The notes under the pieces: generated by a model
Told to the model about the DNA's origin: nothing
The model's database searches: none
The model's input: the letters and a program-made list of their open reading frames with translations, nothing else
In this document: piece after piece, positions 15,916-25,308 of the stretch
How positions within the stretch are numbered: position 1 is the stretch's first letter
How the letters are laid out: each line of letters begins with the position of its first letter
Assembly: GCA_964617335.1 (NCBI GenBank)
Contig: CAZTXG010000010.1
Span: 1-45,598 of the forward strand
DNA from: UBA2658 sp964617335
Lineage (GTDB): Bacteria > Bacillota > Clostridia > Oscillospirales > Oscillospiraceae
DNA length: 45,598 nucleotides
Direction of reading: 5' to 3'
Position numbers and translations under genes: made by a program

Positions 15916-17106
15916 ATGGAGCTTAATAAGAAAACCATAAAAATTATAATTTTTATAATTTTTGGCTCAATCACCTTTGCTGTCGGACTTATAAACTTAT
16001 CCTCTGTATGGCAAGGTTTTATGACTGTTATAGGCATACTTACCCCAGTTATCCTTGGCCTGTGTATAGCCTTTCTTTTAGAGCCTATGGTAAGCTTTGC
16101 TGAAACAAAGGTTTTCGGCTCTTTGACAAAAAGGCTTCCCAAAAAGGGGAAGGGGCTTGCCCGCGGCCTGGGCCTTCTCACAAGCTTTGTTGCGGTTGCC
16201 GGAGTTATTGCCATTTTAATACTTCTTGTGGTTCCGGAGGTGGGGGATGCCTTTGATATCATAGGCGAAACCCTGCCCTCTGCCCTGTCTGATGTTGTTG
16301 ATAAAATAAACGCCATTTTAGAAAAGTTTGAGTTTGACACACTGATACCCACCGGCGGCTCCGAAGAATGGATGAAGCTTTTTGCGAAGGTCAGATCCTA
16401 TGTGGAAACAGCTTTTGAAAAAGGCTTTTTATCGGACATCGCAAACACAGCAAAATCCCTTGTGGGAGGCATAACAGACTTTGTTCTGGGGCTTATTTTA
16501 TCGATTTATATTCTTGCCAAAAAAGAAGAGATAGGCAAGTTCTTCAAGCGTGCAGCCAAAGCCTACCTTAAACCTCGCACAGAGAAAAAGCTCTTAAAGA
16601 TTACAGGCTTAAGCAATGTTTCCTTCAGAAACTTTGTTTCCGGCCAGCTTACAGAGGCCCTTATAATAGGCATTCTCTGCTTTATAGGCATGACGATTTT
16701 CCGATTTCCCTATCCCACGGCAACCTCTGCCGTTGTGGGGGTCTCGGCCCTTGTTCCGATTTTCGGAGCATGGATAGGGGGCATATTGGGTGCCCTGCTG
16801 GCTCTGTCCGAATCTTTTTCAAAGGCCCTTTTATTTATTGTTTTCCTCGTTATACTCCAGCAGCTTGAAGGAAATCTCATTTATCCAAGGGTGGTTGGAA
16901 AGTCCGTTGGCCTGCCGGGGATACTGGTTTTCCTATCCGTTATGCTGGGAGCCGGCATCGGAGGGGTTTTGGGCATGATTCTTGCCGTTCCCCTATGCTC
17001 GATTTTCTACACTCTTATTAAAGAGTCTATAGACAAAAGGCTAAAAAAAGCACAGCCCCATAAAGACCCTCAGCCCCAGGTCAGAAATGGTGAGCCTCCA
17101 AATTGA
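15916..17106 (+). CDS. AI-2E family (PerM-like) transporter
   Basis: A 396-residue integral membrane protein with N-terminal hydrophobic helices (about 8-65), a cytoplasmic or extracytoplasmic middle (about 110-175) and a C-terminal block of helices (about 180-370). That block holds the signature-like GVSALVPIFGAWIGGILG and QQLEGNLIYPRVVGKSVGLP. This is the AI-2E exporter/PerM family. Members include sodium/proton antiporters and proteins of unknown substrate; autoinducer export should not be assumed. A GGAG site lies 5-8 bp before the ATG. It is the middle gene of a likely three-gene membrane-protein operon. Confidence 0.85.
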   Translation: MELNKKTIKIIIFIIFGSITFAVGLINLSSVWQGFMTVIGILTPVILGLCIAFLLEPMVSFAETKVFGSLTKRLPKKGKGLARGLGLLTSFVAVAGVIAILILLVVPEVGDAFDIIGETLPSALSDVVDKINAILEKFEFDTLIPTGGSEEWMKLFAKVRSYVETAFEKGFLSDIANTAKSLVGGITDFVLGLILSIYILAKKEEIGKFFKRAAKAYLKPRTEKKLLKITGLSNVSFRNFVSGQLTEALIIGILCFIGMTIFRFPYPTATSAVVGVSALVPIFGAWIGGILGALLALSESFSKALLFIVFLVILQQLEGNLIYPRVVGKSVGLPGILVFLSVMLGAGIGGVLGMILAVPLCSIFYTLIKESIDKRLKKAQPHKDPQPQVRNGEPPN

Positions 17107-17139
17107 TATAGGGCATTTTTAAAAAAGGAGCATCTTAGT

Positions 17140-17823
17140 TTGAACATACATAAGCAGCTTATAAACAAATTTAAAAATCTCAGCCGTCGGCAGATTATTT
17201 TAATTTCATACCTTCCCATACATTTTATATGGTATTTCATAGTTGAGCAGGTGAACATAGATAATTACTATGTGGTATATTCCCGTCTGGACGATTTCAT
17301 ACCTTTTTGCGAATGGTTCATAATTCCATATCTCCTCTGGTTTGTATATATGATATCTGCAGGAATTTACTACCTTCTAAAAGACGAAGAGGCCTTCGAA
17401 AGCTACCTTATAACTCTGTGGACGGGGTTTTTCCTAAGCCTGCTTTTTATAAGCATTTTCCCCACAGGTCAGGAGCTTCGTCCGGAAAGCTTTGCAAGAG
17501 ACAATCCCGCAATTTGGGCAGTCAAACATATATATGCCTTTGACACCAACACCAATGTGTTCCCCAGTATGCACGTTATCGGCGCTCTTGCGGTTGGGGT
17601 CAGCGTTATTAAAAGCAAAACCCTAAAGAAGAAAAGGGGGGTGCAAATAGTTTCTGCCCTTGGCTGTATTCTTATATGTTTAGCTACAGTGTTTTTAAAG
17701 CAGCACTCTGTTTTGGATATTTTCGGCGGTATAGTTTTTTATATTGCAGCCCACTTTATTGCCCTAGGAATACTAAAAGTCATTAATAAAACCGAAAAGG
17801 CAAAGAAGAAAATAAATACATAG
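17140..17823 (+). CDS. PAP2-superfamily membrane phosphatase
   Basis: A 227-residue membrane protein with about five to six helices. The PAP2 motifs are FPSMHV (motif 2, about residue 144) and KQHSVLDIFGG (motif 3, about 188), with basic residues before them. Such enzymes dephosphorylate lipid phosphates or transfer inositol phosphates. The start is a TTG 8 bp after AAGGAG; no ATG is close enough. It follows the AI-2E-family gene by 33 bp and ends at a strong terminator. The specific substrate is unknown. Confidence 0.82.
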   Translation: MNIHKQLINKFKNLSRRQIILISYLPIHFIWYFIVEQVNIDNYYVVYSRLDDFIPFCEWFIIPYLLWFVYMISAGIYYLLKDEEAFESYLITLWTGFFLSLLFISIFPTGQELRPESFARDNPAIWAVKHIYAFDTNTNVFPSMHVIGALAVGVSVIKSKTLKKKRGVQIVSALGCILICLATVFLKQHSVLDIFGGIVFYIAAHFIALGILKVINKTEKAKKKINT

Positions 17824-17830
17824 TAAACAA

Positions 17831-17856
17831 AAAAGACTGCCCCAAGGCAGTCTTTT
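17831..17856. terminator. Bidirectional terminator
   Basis: An 11-bp stem (17831-17841 with 17846-17856) with loop CCAA and a long T run, between the convergent PAP2 and small membrane-protein genes. Confidence 0.85.
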
Positions 17857-17875
17857 TTTTATGTATTATAGAAGC

Positions 17876-18316
17876 TTATTCGCCGGACATCAAAGCTACA
17901 AGAGCATTTTTGTACTGGATAAGTCCCACAAGGTAAAGAGCGGGAATTACAAGGCCGATAAGAAGACTTGTCATAGCACTTCCGGAGAAACCATTGTTTA
18001 CGATGCTTGAGATGCTGCTGATAAGGGAGAGAACAACCACAAGCAGACCAAAGATAAGGCTAAGCTTAATCTTATTCACGCTGGGCATTTTTGCAGCCTG
18101 AACGCCGACAATTCCTGCAACGAGCTGGACAACCGCAGAGACAAGAGCAACAACTAACAATAAGTATGTGCCGAAACCTGCAATCTCACCTTCGAATACA
18201 GCGTTCAAAGCGGCGATGCCCACAAAGCCCATAATAGACACAATCAGGGCAAGTGCCGCGCCGATAATCATAAGGATACTGCAAACCTTTAGCATTTTCT
18301 GACCTTTTAAATCCAT
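17876..18316 (-). CDS. Four-helix membrane protein, paralogue of the heptad-repeat protein
   Basis: A 146-residue protein that is almost entirely four membrane helices. Its N-terminus (KGQKMLKVCSILMI), its middle (AAKMPSVNKIK) and its C-terminus (YKNALVALMSGE) are nearly identical to the matching parts of the 512-residue protein encoded at 38999-40537. That protein has a long heptad-repeat domain inserted between helices 1 and 2; here there is only a short loop. The function is unknown. A GGAGG site precedes the ATG. Confidence 0.75.
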   Translation of the reverse strand: MDLKGQKMLKVCSILMIIGAALALIVSIMGFVGIAALNAVFEGEIAGFGTYLLLVVALVSAVVQLVAGIVGVQAAKMPSVNKIKLSLIFGLLVVVLSLISSISSIVNNGFSGSAMTSLLIGLVIPALYLVGLIQYKNALVALMSGE

Positions 18317-18779
18317 AAATATTTCCTCCTAAATAGTCTTGCTCTTAATAAAAAGAGCTGTTACTGCGGCAAAAAGCCTCTAATTTTCTGCCGCGCTCCC
18401 TCAAATACCCTGAACCTCAACAGAGCAGTTTTCTGTTTCGAAGAACAGAGCCGTCCTCTCTATGCAAAGATATTCTTAATTATGTAACATTGTATAGTAT
18501 TTTTTTTGTCAAAGCAATAGAAGATGCTCATTTTTCCCATATTAGCAAAAAATGCATTAAAAAATTGACGTTTATTCTAAATTTATGAAGAAACATATAT
18601 CAAAGCCATAACAAAGCCAAAGGAATAAGGCCCCCTTAAAACAAGCCGAGCAGACAGGCCAAGGTCTTAAAGGGCCTGCGTTGACAAAAACTTCGTTTGC
18701 ATATAAACTAATTAAATCCCAAGAAAAGTCTGCCCCGACGGGGGCATATATTGCTTAAACTAAGAGGAAGACATAGCTT
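18317..18779. other. Intergenic region between divergent genes, structured
   Basis: No convincing gene. Near the membrane-protein side there are several short stem-loops, e.g. TCTGTT-N6-AACAGA and GCGGC...GCCGC, which would lie in its leader. On the acyltransferase side an imperfect long inverted repeat (AGGCCC...GGGCCT) precedes a probable promoter: TTGACA at 18681-18686 and TATAAA at 18702-18707, a short 15-bp spacer. A GCCCC-N3-GGGGC hairpin follows in the leader. Confidence 0.5.
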
Positions 18780-19508
18780 ATGTTAAAAACACAGGAGAAA
18801 AAACTCCAAAGAAAAAGAGAAAGCAGGCATGAGCAGGGGTTTCTATATAGGTTTGTTAGAAAGCTTATACAGCTTTTCACTCCTAAAATGGAAACAGTTT
18901 GGCAAGCTCCCTTTGCCGGCAGAGCCTCTGTTTTTGTTTGCAACCACGACAGGGCCTTCGGACCTATAGCCATGTGCGCCCATTTTGACAGATATGACAC
19001 AATAAGACCTTGGATAAACGCTCAGGTTCTCTCGGCACAAGAAACTCCCGCCTATGTGAGAGGTGATTACTGGTGGAATCCCAACAAGTGGTATTCGCCC
19101 ATTTTAGGGAAAACCTTGGCCTATATATATGCTCTTATCCTGCCGCCTGTTTTGCGCGGCAGCGACTGCATACCTGTTTATCACGACACCTCTGTTATGT
19201 CCACCTTAAAGCAAAGCGTCAAATATCTCAGGAAGGGCAAGGACATTTTGCTTTTCCCCGAAAAACCCGCGGGCTTCGGCGCCTATGAGGAGGAGATTAT
19301 GGAGGGCTTTGTATCCATAGGCAGGCTGTATTACAGCCGAACTAAGCAGCCGCTGGATTTTTACCCCGGCTTTATTGATTGGAAAAAGCACAAAATACAT
19401 ATAGGCGCTCCCCTTAGCTATGAGGGGGGCAGGGATTACAGCGAGCAGTCTCTTGAGATAACAAAGGCGGTGGAGAACTTTTTTGCCGCCAAAGGTGAGA
19501 AAAACTGA
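18780..19508 (+). CDS. Acyltransferase-like protein with altered catalytic motif
   Basis: A 242-residue protein resembling the PlsC/LPLAT group of glycerolipid acyltransferases. VCNHDRAFGP (about residue 57) is in the position of the usual NHxxxxD motif, but the residue five after the histidine is Gly instead of Asp. ILLFPEKPAG (about 160) matches the FPEG block. A hydrophobic segment (LAYIYALILPPVL) lies between. The missing aspartate raises doubt about normal acyl transfer; it may act differently or be a diverged subfamily. An AGAGGAAG site lies upstream of the ATG. Neighbours give no firm clue. Confidence 0.6.
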   Translation: MLKTQEKKLQRKRESRHEQGFLYRFVRKLIQLFTPKMETVWQAPFAGRASVFVCNHDRAFGPIAMCAHFDRYDTIRPWINAQVLSAQETPAYVRGDYWWNPNKWYSPILGKTLAYIYALILPPVLRGSDCIPVYHDTSVMSTLKQSVKYLRKGKDILLFPEKPAGFGAYEEEIMEGFVSIGRLYYSRTKQPLDFYPGFIDWKKHKIHIGAPLSYEGGRDYSEQSLEITKAVENFFAAKGEKN

Positions 19509-19562
19509 AAGCATAAGCAGGCCAGAGTATAGTTTTGAAAGAAAAAGAGGGCGGGGAGTTTT

Positions 19563-20555
19563 ATGAAAAAGGTATTGATTTTGGCAACAGGCGGCACCAT
19601 TTCATCAAAAGAAGGAAGCGAGGGAATGGCGCCTCAGACAGCCCCCAAGGAGCTTTTAGGCACCCTTCAGGAGCTGCGCCGTCATTATGATATAAGCTAT
19701 CGTGTAATACTGAATTTGGACAGCTCCAATATACAGTCTGAGGAATGGCAGCTTATAGCCGAAGAAATTTATAAGGCCCTGCCCCATTATGACGGAATAG
19801 TTATAACCCACGGCACAGACACAATGGCCTACACAGCCTCCATGCTCACTTTTATGATTCAAAACCCCGAAAAGCCAATAGTGCTGACAGGCTCTCAAAT
19901 TCCCATAAGCCATCCCTTGTCCGATGCCAGAAGCAATCTTGCAACGGCTCTGGCCGCCATAGACCACAATGTAATCGGTGTTAGCATTGCCTTTAACCAC
20001 AAACTTATGAGCGGCTGCCGTGCTGTGAAGGTGCGCACCATGGGTTTTGATGCCTTTGAAAGTGTGAACTCGCCGGATGTGGGGGAGATTTTTGCCGACG
20101 GGGTGCATCTTTTAAGCACAAGGCTAAGAGCCGAAGGCCTGCCCTGTGTGTTAAGGACAAAGGTTTCAAACGAGGTCTTTCTTTTAAAGCTTATTCCGGG
20201 GACAAATCCGCAGGTTTTAGACAGCCTGTATGAAACTGGCTATAAGGGTCTGGTTGTAGAAAGCTTTGGTGCCGGAGGTATGCACTTTTTGCGCCGTGAC
20301 CTTTCGGGAAAGCTTCGGGAGCTTGTGGAAAAGGGTGTTTCCGTGGTTGTTTCCAGCCAATGTCTTTACGAAAAAAGTGACCTTTCCCTTTACGAAGTCG
20401 GCCGCAGGGTTTTAAAAACGGGAGCCATACAGGCCCTTGATATGACCACTGAGGCAGCGGTTACAAAGCTTATGTGGGCCTTGGGGCAAACCTCTGACCC
20501 TGAGGAAGTAAAGAAGATTTTTGCAACAAATTATGCCGGAGAAATCTCCTTTTAA
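19563..20555 (+). CDS. ansA: Type I (cytoplasmic) L-asparaginase
   Basis: A 330-residue enzyme hydrolysing asparagine to aspartate and ammonium. The first catalytic threonine is in ATGGTISS (Thr12) and the second in VITHGTDTMAYTA (about residue 80), followed by LTGSQIPISHPLSDAR. No signal peptide is visible, consistent with the cytoplasmic AnsA type. The length is normal. It fits the amino-acid fermentation theme with glutamate and alanine dehydrogenases. A GGGGAG site precedes the ATG and a strong terminator follows. Confidence 0.93.
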   Translation: MKKVLILATGGTISSKEGSEGMAPQTAPKELLGTLQELRRHYDISYRVILNLDSSNIQSEEWQLIAEEIYKALPHYDGIVITHGTDTMAYTASMLTFMIQNPEKPIVLTGSQIPISHPLSDARSNLATALAAIDHNVIGVSIAFNHKLMSGCRAVKVRTMGFDAFESVNSPDVGEIFADGVHLLSTRLRAEGLPCVLRTKVSNEVFLLKLIPGTNPQVLDSLYETGYKGLVVESFGAGGMHFLRRDLSGKLRELVEKGVSVVVSSQCLYEKSDLSLYEVGRRVLKTGAIQALDMTTEAAVTKLMWALGQTSDPEEVKKIFATNYAGEISF

Positions 20556-20580
20556 TATAAACGGTCTTAAAAAGGAAAAA

Positions 20581-20610
20581 AGACCAAGGGTGAATTTTCA
20601 CCCTTGGTCT
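20581..20610. terminator. Bidirectional terminator
   Basis: A perfect 14-bp stem (20581-20594 with 20597-20610) flanked by A and T runs, between the convergent asparaginase and 5'-nucleotidase genes. Confidence 0.88.
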
Positions 20611-20623
20611 TTTTCTTTTAAAG

Positions 20624-22801
20624 CTAGTCTTCAAGCTCTATGTAATTTGCAAGCATGGTTGCAAGCTGGGCTCTTGTGGCAGTTTCCTGAGGTGCAAAAA
20701 GCTTTCCGGGCATACCGCTCATAATAGAGTTTACAGTCATCCAGCAAACACTTTCATAGGCCCAATCGGAGATGCTGTCACGGTCAACATAGTCAAGAAG
20801 GAAGGCCCAGACATCTTGGAAGCCGCCGCCTGTAAATTTCTCATAGCGGTATATCATTGCGGCAAGCTGCTCACGGCTGACATTTTCCTCAGGGGCGAAA
20901 AGTCCCCCGCCCATGCCCTCGACTATGCCATTTTCAAAGGCCCAGTTAACAGCATCAGCATACCATGTACCCCCTGCCACATCTGTAAAGCTGCCTTCAT
21001 TTTCAGGCTCCGGAGAGCCGGCAAGGCGGTGGAGAATGGTGACTGCCATGGACCTTTGCACATTAACTTCCGGGGCAAAATATCCCTCGCCAACACCATT
21101 CATAAGCCCTTTGTCAATAGCGGACATTACGCTTTGGTAGTACCAGGCATTTAAGTCAACGTCAAGGGGAGTCTGGTCTATATTTATGCGCCCTGCAGCC
21201 TTGCCGTACTTTTCGGCTGTTACAAGACCATTTAATTCTTCTGTGGTATAGGCCACAAGAGCGTCCTCAAGGGCGACTCCGGTGTCGTAGACAACGGCAT
21301 TTTTAAAGGCCCCGTAGGTGTCACCGCCAGAGGCTGTAAAGTCGTTTGTGGCTATGGTATAGGTTTTCTCCAGTTCAAGAGCCTTGCCGCCCACCTTAAC
21401 GTCAACAATGCGCTCTGCGGGATTTTTGGGGGCATAGTAGGTGGAGTCTTCATACTTTTCACCGTTTACATAGGGTACAGCGGTTTTTATTGTAAATTCT
21501 ATGCCGGAAACTTGAGGAAAGGCACCAACGGCCTCGGGGCTGCTGTAGGTTGCAGCTGCCAAGGCTTCAAGAAGCTTCTCGCCTGTAAGCTCCACTGTTG
21601 CAATGGTGTTACTGAAGGGAAAGACCGTTGCCATGTCCTTCATGGTAATGTCTCCGGCCTTTATGGAAGCTCTTATTCCGCCGCCGTTTGTGATAGAGGC
21701 ATCTACCTTATCATCACCTAAGGCAAAAAGAGCGCCCCAAAGTATTGCGTCGGCGGCAAAGTCACCAAGATTTGTTTCCATGGTGCGCACACCGGGGTCA
21801 CGGTTGCCGTCGAGAAGAACCTCGCTTTCTGCGAAAACGGCAGAAAGCTCTTCTTCAACCTTGTCGTTTTCGGCCTTTATGGCAGCGGCAACAGCTTCGT
21901 CTGTTTCAGAATAATCGGCAGCGGAAATAAGCCCTGCCGTATAGGAAGCTTCGTCAAGGGTGATAACACCAACATTAGAGAGCTTTTCTCCGGCGGAAAC
22001 TATAAGGGTGCCGCCGTATTTATTGGCGCCGTCAGAGCCGTCAAGTATGCTGTGGCAGTGTCCGTCGATAATAATATCAATGCCGGAAACCTTTTCGGCA
22101 AGGTCTATGCTGCGGTTAGGAGCGCTGCCGTCTTCAATTCCCAAATGAGCCACGGCAATGATATACTCACAGCCTTCAGAAATAAGCTTGTCCACCTGAA
22201 ACTTAGCATCGGCATACATTTCATCCTCGGCGGAAAAACTTGTGCCTTTAACCTTATCGGGGTGGGCCTTTGTTGCCGTTTCGGGAGTGGTGATGCCAAA
22301 AACTCCAATTTTGCCAAGTACCGTATCAAAGCTTATGCTGGGAGAGAACAAGCTGGTTTTTGTTTCGGAGTTATAGATGTTTGCGCTTATAAAGGGGAAG
22401 TCGGCAAGAGCTTCCAAAGCCAGAAGATTATCTGTTCCCCAGTCGAACTCGTGGTTGCCGGGAACCATAAGGTCATAACCGGCAAGATTCATAAATTCGA
22501 TGGCGGAAACGCCGCGGCTAAGGTTCACAAGAGGGCTGCCCTGAATAGCGTCTCCGGCGGAAATGAGGATGACTTCGGCCCCTGCAGCCTCATAAGTGCT
22601 GCGCAGCTTTGCCACTCCTGCCGTTCCTATGGATGTGCCGGCAACAGCCAAGTCAGCGCCGTGGCTGTCGTTTGTGTGGAGAATAACCACCTTACCCTCA
22701 AGAGATGTTGCCTGGTCCGGCACAGAAACTGCCATTGCCGAAAGGGAAAACAGCATTGTGAGGACAAGCAGAAAAGCGAAAAATCTTGTACCTTGCTTCA
22801 T
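20624..22801 (-). CDS. Secreted 5'-nucleotidase / cyclic phosphodiesterase with SLH anchor
   Basis: A 725-residue surface enzyme. A signal peptide spans about residues 1-25. The calcineurin-like metallophosphatase domain (about 34-260) has HTNDSHGAD, GDAIQGSP, GNHEFDWG and DGHCHS. The 5'-nucleotidase C-terminal domain (about 320-510) has NLGDFAADA and NGGGIRAS. Three S-layer homology repeats follow (about 545-725), each with an aromatic/Ala start and an FAPE- or FAPQ-type end. It should dephosphorylate extracellular nucleotides while attached to cell-wall secondary polymer. A GGGAGG site precedes the ATG. Confidence 0.92.
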   Translation of the reverse strand: MKQGTRFFAFLLVLTMLFSLSAMAVSVPDQATSLEGKVVILHTNDSHGADLAVAGTSIGTAGVAKLRSTYEAAGAEVILISAGDAIQGSPLVNLSRGVSAIEFMNLAGYDLMVPGNHEFDWGTDNLLALEALADFPFISANIYNSETKTSLFSPSISFDTVLGKIGVFGITTPETATKAHPDKVKGTSFSAEDEMYADAKFQVDKLISEGCEYIIAVAHLGIEDGSAPNRSIDLAEKVSGIDIIIDGHCHSILDGSDGANKYGGTLIVSAGEKLSNVGVITLDEASYTAGLISAADYSETDEAVAAAIKAENDKVEEELSAVFAESEVLLDGNRDPGVRTMETNLGDFAADAILWGALFALGDDKVDASITNGGGIRASIKAGDITMKDMATVFPFSNTIATVELTGEKLLEALAAATYSSPEAVGAFPQVSGIEFTIKTAVPYVNGEKYEDSTYYAPKNPAERIVDVKVGGKALELEKTYTIATNDFTASGGDTYGAFKNAVVYDTGVALEDALVAYTTEELNGLVTAEKYGKAAGRINIDQTPLDVDLNAWYYQSVMSAIDKGLMNGVGEGYFAPEVNVQRSMAVTILHRLAGSPEPENEGSFTDVAGGTWYADAVNWAFENGIVEGMGGGLFAPEENVSREQLAAMIYRYEKFTGGGFQDVWAFLLDYVDRDSISDWAYESVCWMTVNSIMSGMPGKLFAPQETATRAQLATMLANYIELED

Positions 22802-23022
22802 TTAAAAATACCTCCCATATTATTATTTTGTACTATCCGACATATCATGCCCCAGGGCATTGCTATAGCATACTATGGCTTAACTTATTACCCGCGCAGA
22901 GAGTTTTTGCCCTTGGCCCAGGGTCTTTGGCATAATATATATCATATTCCCCCAGTTAGGGGCTTGTCTATAAAACTTTGCTGAAATATCGGAGAGGAGG
23001 AAGTAGACAAAAAAGCAGGCTA

Positions 23023-23679
23023 TTAAAGGGAGAGGATTATTTCCCCCAGCTGGGTTACCGTTTCTGCCAGACCCAAAACCCCAGCTTCCGAAAGCTCCTT
23101 TTTGCTGCCATAGCCATAAAGCACGCCAAGGCAGGCTATCCCATGCTTTGCCGCACCCAAAACATCGTGGGAACGGTCTCCCACCATAAGAACCTTTGAA
23201 GGCTCTGTGATGTCTAAGGTTTCAAGGGCGTATTTTATAACCTGATCCTTTTTAGCCCGACTCTCGTCAAAGCTCGCTCCGGCCACATAGGCAAAATACT
23301 TATCTATTCCATAGCGCGCGATTATCTCCCTAGCGGGCTTTTCCGGCTTTGAAGTTGCCACAACAAGGGTTTTTCCGGCTTCAGAAAGACTTGATAAAAG
23401 CTTTTCCATATCCGGATACATCTCGTTTTCAAGAACCCCTATTTCAGCGTAATAATGACGGAAATATTCTATTGCCTTGCTTGTTTTTTCCGGTGAAAAT
23501 CCGTAATACATGGGAAAAGATTCTGAAAGAGGCGGGCCTATAAGGCGCTCTAGCTGCCTTCGGTCAGTCTCGTCTATACCCAGCTTATTTAGGGCGTATA
23601 CGGCGGCATTTACAATGCCCTCGGCACTGTTGCTTATTGTGCCGTCAAGGTCGAAAAAAACATATTCATATTTGCTCAT
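23023..23679 (-). CDS. HAD-superfamily phosphatase (phosphoglycolate-phosphatase-like)
   Basis: A 218-residue cytoplasmic HAD hydrolase. Motif I is FFDLDGT with nucleophile Asp10, motif II VATSKPE (about 109), motif III lysine around KKD (about 145) and motif IV GDRSHDVLGA (about 170). A helical cap after motif I is the Gph/PpaX type. It may act on phosphoglycolate, pyrophosphate or another small phosphate ester; the substrate cannot be told from sequence. It is a single gene with unremarkable neighbours. Confidence 0.85.
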   Translation of the reverse strand: MSKYEYVFFDLDGTISNSAEGIVNAAVYALNKLGIDETDRRQLERLIGPPLSESFPMYYGFSPEKTSKAIEYFRHYYAEIGVLENEMYPDMEKLLSSLSEAGKTLVVATSKPEKPAREIIARYGIDKYFAYVAGASFDESRAKKDQVIKYALETLDITEPSKVLMVGDRSHDVLGAAKHGIACLGVLYGYGSKKELSEAGVLGLAETVTQLGEIILSL

Positions 23680-24125
23680 AGTTTATACCTCTGGTGTTTG
23701 GTTTATTTATATATATTGCTCGGTCAAAGAGCAATGATTCTTAAAAGTTTTAAGATAACTTTGACTTAATTTGGCAGGCACTTACAATATCTATATAATA
23801 TCACAAGGCAAAAAGCTGTTCAAGCGCTCTTGTTATGATATTTAGCTTTATCCTTCACTGGTCTTTAACTAATTTCACAAACCGCAAAATAAGTTGAAAG
23901 ACAAAAGCTGAGAACAAAAGAAAGGCTGCAGGAGGCAGGAAATATCTTTAGACGCTAAAGAAAACCAGCCAAATCTGCGGCAGTATAGGGCAGACGGTGA
24001 AAGGTTTTGCAGATAAGCTTCAGCTTCAAAGCTCATCAAAACGAAAAACAGAAAAAGATAAATAAAACAGTAAAATTGCGGTCGGAGGATTATACTCCGG
24101 CCGCAAAACTAAAGTACAGCAAAAA
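23680..24125. other. Intergenic region, no gene seen
   Basis: About 450 bp without a convincing ORF in any frame. It holds one GC-rich hairpin (24076-24087 with 24095-24106, TTGCGGTCGGAG/CTCCGGCCGCAA) besides the rubrerythrin terminator just to its right. I see no riboswitch or tRNA that I recognise. Confidence 0.5.
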
Positions 24126-24155
24126 AAGTTCCGGCGCAAGAGAGCGCCGGAACTT
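24126..24155 (-). terminator. Terminator of the perR-sor-rbr operon
   Basis: A perfect 12-bp stem (24126-24137 with 24144-24155), followed on the minus strand by a run of T, 10 bp after the rubrerythrin stop codon. Confidence 0.85.
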
Positions 24156-24164
24156 AAAAGGTTT

Positions 24165-24827
24165 TTAGTAGTTTTCCTTGCGCAGCTCAAAGAAGCTCTT
24201 TGAGTGGCTGCAAACGGGGCATACTTCGGGTGTTCGCTTACCAACAACAATATGTCCGCAAACACGGCATTCCCAAACGCTTATTTCACTCTTTTCAAAT
24301 ACCTGACGAGTTTCCACGTTTTTAAGAAGGGCACGATAGCGCTCCTCGTGAGCCTTTTCGATTTCGCCTACCAAACGGAACTTTGCTGCCAGTTTGGGGA
24401 AGCCCTCTTCTTCGGCGTCCTTGGCAAATCGGTCGTACATATCTGTCCATTCGTAGTTTTCGCCATCGGCAGCTGCCTCAAGGTTTCTGGCGGTGCTGCC
24501 TATTCCGCCAAGCTCCTCAAACCAGAGGCGAGCGTGCTCCTGCTCATTTCTGGCGGTCTTTAGGAAAATATGAGCAAGCTGCTCAAAGCCCTCTCTCTGG
24601 CAGACCTCGGCAAAATAGGTGTATTTGTTGCGAGCCATACTTTCGCCGGCAAAGGCTTCCTTAAGGTTTTCTTCTGTCTTGGTTCCGCAATAGGGGTTGT
24701 CGCAGCTTTCGTCGGAATCGATTTTTACAAAAATATCTCCGGGCTGCTTGCAGCGGGGACACTTATAACCGGCAGGCAGAGGACCTTCTTCAATGTATCC
24801 GCATACGGGACAACGATAAAATTCCAT
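24165..24827 (-). CDS. rbr: Reverse-type rubrerythrin with two rubredoxin domains
   Basis: A 220-residue peroxide-reducing protein. The N-terminal rubredoxin site (CPVC, CPRC, residues 1-35) precedes the di-iron four-helix domain (about 45-180, with KEAFAGES, ARNEQEHAR and EKAHEERYR). A second rubredoxin site (CRVC, CPVC) lies at the C-terminus. From residue about 45 it is closely similar to the C-terminal half of the ferredoxin fusion at 4021-5184, so the two are paralogues. It is the third gene of an operon with perR and superoxide reductase, a classic anaerobe oxidative-stress unit. Confidence 0.92.
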   Translation of the reverse strand: MEFYRCPVCGYIEEGPLPAGYKCPRCKQPGDIFVKIDSDESCDNPYCGTKTEENLKEAFAGESMARNKYTYFAEVCQREGFEQLAHIFLKTARNEQEHARLWFEELGGIGSTARNLEAAADGENYEWTDMYDRFAKDAEEEGFPKLAAKFRLVGEIEKAHEERYRALLKNVETRQVFEKSEISVWECRVCGHIVVGKRTPEVCPVCSHSKSFFELRKENY

Positions 24828-24879
24828 AGAACTATCTCCTTATGTGAAAATAATTTTATTTGACTCTTTGGCCAAATTT

Positions 24880-25257
24880 TTAGGCACCGTACCACAGGCT
24901 GTGGAGGTTGCAGTATTCATAGGCACCTAAAGGCTCGTCATCTTCAACAACAAAGACGGCAACAGGCTCTTCTCCCGGCTTAAGATGCTTTATCTGACCG
25001 CCCTTTTCAGTTTCAAGGTATATCCACTGGATATAGTGGTCTTCCTCCATGGGGTGGATTACGGAGCTGACCTTGACAGTTACGGTGTTTCCGTCTACCG
25101 TTACGATGGGAACGTGCTTTTCTCCGGCAGCGTCGGTGGTGTTAGCTGTAAGCTCGGTCATGTTTTCGCCGCAGCAAACCATGGGAACCCCCGATGAATT
25201 AACCATGCTTACAAGGTTTTCGCAGTGACGGCAGAGAAAAAATTTAGTTTTACTCAT
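24880..25257 (-). CDS. dfx: Superoxide reductase (desulfoferrodoxin, two-iron class)
   Basis: A 125-residue enzyme that reduces superoxide to hydrogen peroxide without making oxygen. The N-terminal desulforedoxin iron site has Cys9, Cys12, Cys28 and Cys29. The catalytic iron site has His48, His68, His74, Cys116 and His119, with the conserved Glu-Lys pair (46-47) before His48. All ligands of the two-iron class are present and the length is normal. The peroxide formed can be removed by the rubrerythrin encoded 52 bp downstream. Confidence 0.96.
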   Translation of the reverse strand: MSKTKFFLCRHCENLVSMVNSSGVPMVCCGENMTELTANTTDAAGEKHVPIVTVDGNTVTVKVSSVIHPMEEDHYIQWIYLETEKGGQIKHLKPGEEPVAVFVVEDDEPLGAYEYCNLHSLWYGA

Positions 25258-25308
25258 TTTTATATCCCCCTTAAAATTTTGGAAATTACTTCATAGACGA
25301 ACTGGTGT

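Noticed and set aside
18505..18513. 0A-box match TTTGTCAAA upstream of the small membrane protein
   Set aside because: A single copy within an AT-rich tract, also readable as a -35 box on the other strand; too weak without a second box.
22052..22984. 310-residue open frame on the plus strand
   Set aside because: It lies antisense to the well-supported SLH 5'-nucleotidase, has no ribosome-binding site, and its composition is that of a shadow frame.
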